This document shows positions 1 through 5,131 of a stretch of DNA of 5,131 bases, piece after piece. How positions within the stretch are numbered: position 1 is the first letter of the stretch; each line of letters starts with the position of its first letter. Origin of the DNA: Ilumatobacter sp. GTDB lineage: Bacteria > Actinomycetota > Acidimicrobiia > Acidimicrobiales > Ilumatobacteraceae. The position numbers were made by a program, and so were the translations under genes. The notes under the pieces are model-generated. The model saw nothing but the letters and a program-made list of their open reading frames with translations, was not told the DNA's origin and did no database searches. The stretch spans positions 1 through 5,131 of the forward strand of contig JAJCXU010000033.1 of the NCBI GenBank assembly GCA_029263275.1, in the 5' to 3' direction.

Positions 1-476
1 ACGCTGAACACGAGTTCCGCGGCAATGACTGAACCGAGTTCGCTGAAGCCGCCGCTGTCCCACCCGTTGGAGCCGATGGTGGCTCGGGTCTGGTCGTTGA
101 TGCCCCACACGAGGGCTGCGCCGACGATTCCGCCGGCGAACTGACCGATCCAGTCTTCGATGAGTTCGCGTGGGGAAATCTCGCGGACGACGAGCAATGC
201 GAGCGAGAGTGCCGGGTTGGCCACGGCGCCGATCACACCGATGGCAATGGCCAGTGCTGCACCGAACGAGAGCGCCACGGCCAGCGTTCCGATCTGGGCG
301 GGCCCGAGGACGATGAGCCCCGGCCCGGCCAGCATGAGGATCACCGTGGCGACGAACTCGCCGCCCACGTTGCGGCTCGAACTCTTGGGGGCCATTGCCG
401 TGCCGTCGGCGGCGTCAGCGATGTTTCCCGGATCAGCGTGCGGGTTCTGCGGCGGCGGCGGTGTGGGGTCCGTCAT
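1..476 (-). CDS. Aquaporin / MIP-family channel, N-terminal part (gene cut by window edge)
   Basis: Seen: the minus strand from the ATG at 476 is open to the left edge, giving 158 complete codons and no stop. Residues 1-35 are polar and proline-rich (MTDPTPPPP) and probably cytoplasmic. They are followed by hydrophobic segments at about 38-58, 62-84 and 112-126, and a fourth beginning near 148. The first NPA box lies at 87-89 in a half-helix (ANPALSLALL), and GEFVATVILMLAGPG at 39-53 is the typical MIP first helix with its conserved Glu40. Known: MIP proteins are inner-membrane channels for water, glycerol or other small neutral solutes and carry two NPA boxes; the second would lie beyond the window, so selectivity cannot be judged. 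Odd: the residues before NPA read GAVA instead of the usual SGAHL/SGGHL. The ATG at 476 is preferred over Met28 (395) because a -10 hexamer lies 6 nt before it. Family assignment is solid; water versus glycerol is open. Confidence 0.88.
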   Translation of the reverse strand, partial: MTDPTPPPPQNPHADPGNIADAADGTAMAPKSSSRNVGGEFVATVILMLAGPGLIVLGPAQIGTLAVALSFGAALAIAIGVIGAVANPALSLALLVVREISPRELIEDWIGQFAGGIVGAALVWGINDQTRATIGSNGWDSGGFSELGSVIAAELVFS

Positions 477-482
477 GGCCCC

Positions 483-488
483 ACCGTA
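483..488 (-). promoter_or_regulatory. Predicted -10 element of the aquaporin gene (leaderless start)
   Basis: Read on the minus strand, 488-483 is TACGGT, which fits the actinobacterial TANNNT -10 consensus. It is followed by 6 nt (GGGGCC) and then the ATG at 476, placing the expected transcription start on the A of the start codon. No convincing -35 hexamer or Shine-Dalgarno site is visible. The element shares its TA step with the -10 of the divergent gene. Prediction only. Confidence 0.5.
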
Positions 489-492
489 CCCT
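487..492 (+). promoter_or_regulatory. Predicted -10 element of the ATP-grasp gene (leaderless start)
   Basis: TACCCT fits TANNNT and lies 7 nt before the ATG at 500, so transcription would begin at or next to the start codon. The expected -35 position (around 464-469) reads TGGGGT, a poor match, and lies inside the aquaporin coding region. No Shine-Dalgarno sequence precedes the ATG, which supports a leaderless reading. Confidence 0.5.
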
Positions 493-499
493 TCCCGCG

Positions 500-1381
500 A
501 TGCTCGCCTTGGTGACGGCAATCGGTGCGACCGGCCTCGATCCTGACCTCGAACCCCTGCGTACTGCGCTGTCAGACGACGGGGTGGATGTCGAGGTGGC
601 GAACTGGGACGACGACACCATCGACTGGAGTCGGTTCGAAGCGATCATCTTGCGCTCGACGTGGGACTACGCCGACAGGATTGTCGAGTTCCGGAAGTGG
701 CTTGCCGCGGTCGTCGATCAGACACGCATCGTCAACCCGATCGGCGCTGTCCGGTGGAGTATCGACAAGCACTACCTGTCGGATCTCGCTCGGGACGGCG
801 TGGCCGTCGCGCCAACCACGTTCGTGGAGGTCGGCACTGCGGTTCCTGATCTCGATACCGCGGTCGACGTGTACGTGGCGAAGCCGGCCGTCGGAGCCGG
901 CTCGAATGGCGCCCGCCGCTGCACGTCGACGGAGGTGGCCGAACACGTTGCTGCACTGCACGGCGAGGGCCATGCCGCAATGGTGCAGCCGTACCTCGAC
1001 ATGATCGACGAGCATTCCGAGACAGCGCTCGTCTATCTCGGCGACGGTGGTGACCTCGTCTATGACCATGCGTTCAGCAAGGGAGCGATCCTCACCTCGA
1101 CCGAGGTCGAGCAGGACGGTGACTTCTTCGCGAAGGAAGAGATCGGCGCACGCACTCCGAGCGAGGCAGAACGGGCCTTGGCCGACGCCGTGCTGGATTG
1201 CCCGTCGGTTCGCGCGCTTGGTCCGTTGGCCTACGCCCGCGTCGATGTGGTTCCGACGCCCGACGGGCCAGTGCTCCTCGAACTCGAATTGGTTGAACCG
1301 TCGCTCTACTTCGACTCGTCACCAGGCAGCGCAGTGCGCGCTGCTCGTGCCTGGCAGCGCTATCTCTCCGCAACGGTCTGA
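500..1381 (+). CDS. ATP-grasp domain ligase of unknown substrate (DcsG/RimK-like)
   Basis: Seen: 293 residues from the ATG at 500. The N-terminal part holds MLALVTAIGA, a WDDDTIDWSRF stretch (36-46) and LRSTWDY (51-57). Next come NP (79-80), Lys90, and the ATP-binding strand VAKPAVGAGSNG (126-137, Lys128). MVQPYL (161-166) is the hinge strand, HAFSKGA (190-196) follows, then YARVDVV (245-251) and LELELVEPSLYFD (260-272), whose acidic residues would bind Mg. Known: ATP-grasp enzymes join a carboxylate to an amine or similar nucleophile through an acyl-phosphate. This order of motifs resembles actinobacterial proteins annotated as O-ureido-serine cyclo-ligase (DcsG) or glutathione-synthetase-like, most of them uncharacterised. 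Nothing here supports cycloserine synthesis, so I give no symbol. The ATG at 500 is chosen over upstream in-frame starts (from 395) because those overlap the divergent gene and its promoter, and the recognisable domain starts at 500. fdhD begins 41 nt downstream with its own predicted promoter. Confidence 0.85.
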   Translation: MLALVTAIGATGLDPDLEPLRTALSDDGVDVEVANWDDDTIDWSRFEAIILRSTWDYADRIVEFRKWLAAVVDQTRIVNPIGAVRWSIDKHYLSDLARDGVAVAPTTFVEVGTAVPDLDTAVDVYVAKPAVGAGSNGARRCTSTEVAEHVAALHGEGHAAMVQPYLDMIDEHSETALVYLGDGGDLVYDHAFSKGAILTSTEVEQDGDFFAKEEIGARTPSEAERALADAVLDCPSVRALGPLAYARVDVVPTPDGPVLLELELVEPSLYFDSSPGSAVRAARAWQRYLSATV

Positions 1382-1387
1382 CGACGG

Positions 1388-1422
1388 CCGACAACTTGTG
1401 GGCGCTGCCGTATCCTGCTGCG
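1388..1422 (+). promoter_or_regulatory. Predicted fdhD promoter (leaderless)
   Basis: TATCCT at 1411-1416 fits TANNNT and is 6 nt before the ATG at 1423. CCGACA at 1388-1393 matches TTGACA at four of six bases with an exact 17-bp spacer. No Shine-Dalgarno sequence is present. The promoter fills almost the whole 41-nt gap after the ATP-grasp stop codon, so fdhD can be transcribed independently even though readthrough from upstream is also possible. Confidence 0.55.
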
Positions 1423-2250
1423 ATGGCACGGCGACGCTCCGAGCGAATGATCGTCACCAAGGTGACGGGTGTCGGCGGCGAGCGCTCGATCCGACGTGGC
1501 CCTGACGAACTGATCGTCGAGGAGCCGATGTCGATGCAGCTCGACGGCACGCTCGTTGCCACCACGATGCGGACACCTGGGCATGACTACGAGCTGGCCG
1601 CTGGTTTCTGCTTCACCGAAGGACTGCTCGCAGGCGCCCCAATCACCGGTGTCCGATACTGCGCCGATGGAAGCGCTGTCGACAGCGAGTTCAACATCGT
1701 CACCGTCGAGACGGGTGGACGGGCGCCTGAGCCGACACCTCGGATCGGCAACGTGTCGTCGAGTTGCGGCTGGTGTGGCAGCGAGCAGCTGGACGACCTG
1801 TGCGCACGGCTTGCCCCGCTCCCGGCCACGCAGCCCATCGATCTCGACATCGTTGTCGGCATGCCCGACCGCGTGCTCGGTACGCAGGGCCTGTTCGAGC
1901 GGACGGGGTCGGTGCACGCGGCAGCGGCGTTCAACGCCGATGGTGACGTCATCGTGATGCGCGAAGACGTCGGCCGACACAATGCCCTCGACAAGGTGAT
2001 CGGCTCGATGCTGCTCAACCCCGACCATTCGGTGCCCGCGACGGGGCTCGGATTGTTCGTCAGTGGTCGGGCCAGCATCGAGATGGTGCAGAAGGCGTGG
2101 GCCGCTGGGTTCTCCACACTCGTTGCGGTCAGCGCCCCCACATCGCTCGCCGTCGACGCAGCACGGCGCGCGGGCCTCGTGCTCGCCGGCTTCGTTCGTG
2201 GCAGCACATTCAACGTCTACGCACCCGAACGACTCCCCGTCGCCGAGTAG
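1423..2250 (+). CDS. fdhD: FdhD, sulfurtransferase for formate dehydrogenase maturation
   Basis: Seen: 275 residues, normal for the family. The substrate-loop motif SSCGWCG places the CxxC pair at Cys115 and Cys118. TGSVHAAAAF (161-170), VMREDVGRHNALDKVIG (178-194), LFVSGRASIEMVQKA (211-225) and GFVRGSTFNVYAPERL (256-271) are the hallmark blocks in the usual order. Known: FdhD passes sulfur from the cysteine desulfurase IscS to the bis-molybdopterin guanine dinucleotide cofactor, sulfurating the Mo before insertion into formate dehydrogenase; it acts in the cytoplasm. Start choice: the ATG at 1423 sits 6 nt after a TANNNT element, whereas the in-frame TTG at 1396 lies upstream of that element and would not be transcribed from it. 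No formate dehydrogenase gene is in the window, so its client is encoded elsewhere. The downstream gap to furA shows no obvious terminator. Confidence 0.96.
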   Translation: MARRRSERMIVTKVTGVGGERSIRRGPDELIVEEPMSMQLDGTLVATTMRTPGHDYELAAGFCFTEGLLAGAPITGVRYCADGSAVDSEFNIVTVETGGRAPEPTPRIGNVSSSCGWCGSEQLDDLCARLAPLPATQPIDLDIVVGMPDRVLGTQGLFERTGSVHAAAAFNADGDVIVMREDVGRHNALDKVIGSMLLNPDHSVPATGLGLFVSGRASIEMVQKAWAAGFSTLVAVSAPTSLAVDAARRAGLVLAGFVRGSTFNVYAPERLPVAE

Positions 2251-2272
2251 CTCACGGCAGGAGTGTTCATAA

Positions 2273-2306
2273 TCTGGACAGAATCTAATTCTTGACTCTA
2301 TCCAGA
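2273..2306. promoter_or_regulatory. Candidate FurA operator: imperfect 34-bp palindrome over the furA -35
   Basis: TCTGGA at 2273-2278 is mirrored by TCCAGA at 2301-2306, and 12 of the 17 symmetric position pairs across the 34 bp are complementary. Nested inside is a second inverted repeat, AGAAT-CTA-ATTCT (2280-2292). The block is AT-rich against a GC-rich background and contains the whole -35 hexamer TTGACT (2292-2297). Known: actinobacterial FurA proteins autoregulate by binding an AT-rich site over their own promoter. From memory, the mycobacterial site contains TTGACTGATTCCAG, which resembles TTGACTCTATCCAG here at 2292-2305; this comparison was not run. Function as operator is inferred. 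Confidence 0.6.
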
Positions 2307-2326
2307 GCTGATGCTTGAATGAGGTC
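2292..2326 (+). promoter_or_regulatory. Predicted furA-katG promoter (leaderless, extended -10)
   Basis: TTGACT at 2292-2297 is a strong -35 match. After a 17-bp spacer comes TTGAAT (2315-2320), a weak -10 that is preceded by TGC (2312-2314), an extended -10 arrangement that could compensate. Six nt later is the ATG at 2327. The GAGG at 2321-2324 is only 2 nt from the ATG, too close to act as a ribosome site, so a leaderless furA message is likely. The -35 lies inside the candidate operator. Confidence 0.6.
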
Positions 2327-4991
<2,665 letters not shown>

Positions 4992-5001
4992 CCACGATCA
5001 C

Positions 5002-5046
5002 ACTGCCAATCACACTTGGGGTCTGACCCCAAGTGTGATTGGCAGT
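5002..5046. repeat. 45-bp perfect palindrome after katG (REP/MITE-like or hairpin terminator)
   Basis: The 22-bp arms at 5002-5023 and 5025-5046 are exact reverse complements around a single T at 5024, with GGGGTCTGACCCC at the core. It begins 10 nt after the katG stop and would form a very stable hairpin in RNA. No T-run follows on either strand, so it is not a textbook intrinsic terminator, although it may still end or protect the katG message. Perfect long arms suggest a recently arrived or mobilised short repeat of REP or miniature-element type; that is inferred and would need other copies in the genome. Confidence 0.8.
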
Positions 5047-5052
5047 CGGCGG

Positions 5053-5064
5053 TAGCGTGGCGTC
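5053..5064 (+). promoter_or_regulatory. Predicted -10 element of the downstream gene (leaderless start)
   Basis: TAGCGT at 5053-5058 fits TANNNT and lies 6 nt before the ATG at 5065. The position where a -35 would be expected (about 5029-5035) is inside the right arm of the 45-bp palindrome and reads CCAAGTG, a poor match. No Shine-Dalgarno site is present. Confidence 0.45.
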
Positions 5065-5131
5065 ATGTTGATGGAAGACGGCTTGAGTGTCGTGCATCTG
5101 TTCGCCAAGCCGACACCGTCGCTTGATCGCG
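5065..5131 (+). CDS. Start of an unidentified gene, N-terminal 22 residues
   Basis: Seen: the ATG at 5065 opens a frame that stays open to the right edge (MLMEDGLSVVHLFAKPTPSL followed by DR). The hydrophobic strand SVVHLFAK followed by PTPSLDR looks like the first beta strand of a soluble domain. A second ATG at 5071 is possible, but the TANNNT element 6 nt before 5065 favours the first. I do not recognise the family with confidence. There is a faint resemblance to the N-terminus of actinobacterial chlorite-dismutase-like haem proteins, which would suit a place beside katG, but 22 residues cannot establish it. Confidence 0.5.
   Translation, partial: MLMEDGLSVVHLFAKPTPSLDR

Noticed and set aside
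395..499. Extension of the ATP-grasp protein by 35 residues to an upstream start
   Set aside because: The extra residues are Arg/Ala-rich, overlap the divergent aquaporin gene and cross both promoters; the domain begins at the ATG at 500.
160..546. Plus-strand open frame of 128 codons over the aquaporin
   Set aside because: The minus strand encodes a recognisable MIP protein with an NPA box; the plus-strand translation is Ala/Pro/Ser-rich and meaningless.
5002..5046. A CRISPR repeat or a tRNA-associated attachment site
   Set aside because: It is a single palindromic unit with no spaced copies, no tRNA and no integrase nearby.

Overview
The window looks like chromosomal DNA from a high-GC actinobacterium. 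Three things suggest this: strong G/C preference at third codon positions, a furA-katG pair of the mycobacterial/streptomycete type, and gene starts preceded by a TANNNT-like -10 hexamer 6-7 nt before the ATG instead of a Shine-Dalgarno site, the usual layout of leaderless actinobacterial transcripts. A lineage outside Mycobacterium and Streptomyces, possibly Acidimicrobiia (Ilumatobacter-like), is my guess from general style and is not demonstrated.

Layout. Positions 1-476 (minus strand) hold the N-terminal part of an aquaporin-type channel that runs off the left edge. A 23-bp gap (477-499) separates it from a divergent gene and carries two back-to-back -10 elements that share one TA step. 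On the plus strand follow an ATP-grasp ligase of unknown substrate (500-1381), fdhD, the sulfurtransferase for formate dehydrogenase maturation (1423-2250), the peroxide/metal-responsive repressor furA (2327-2752), and the catalase-peroxidase katG (2805-4991). A 45-bp perfect inverted repeat (5002-5046) lies just behind katG, and the first 22 codons of another gene begin at 5065 and leave the window.

How it works together. furA and katG form a recognised unit: FurA is expected to repress its own promoter, and through co-transcription katG, until peroxide or metal status releases it. The furA promoter sits inside an imperfect 34-bp palindrome that is a good candidate operator. katG is the only gene here with a Shine-Dalgarno site, as expected for the internal gene of an operon whose other starts are leaderless. 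The aquaporin, ATP-grasp and fdhD genes appear to have their own promoters and no clear functional link to katG.

I found no evidence for a wholly new multi-gene system. The items most worth a second look are the consistent leaderless promoter geometry at five starts, the shared-core divergent promoter, the furA operator palindrome, the A/C-only tract before katG, and the perfect palindrome after katG that also covers the expected -35 region of the next gene.
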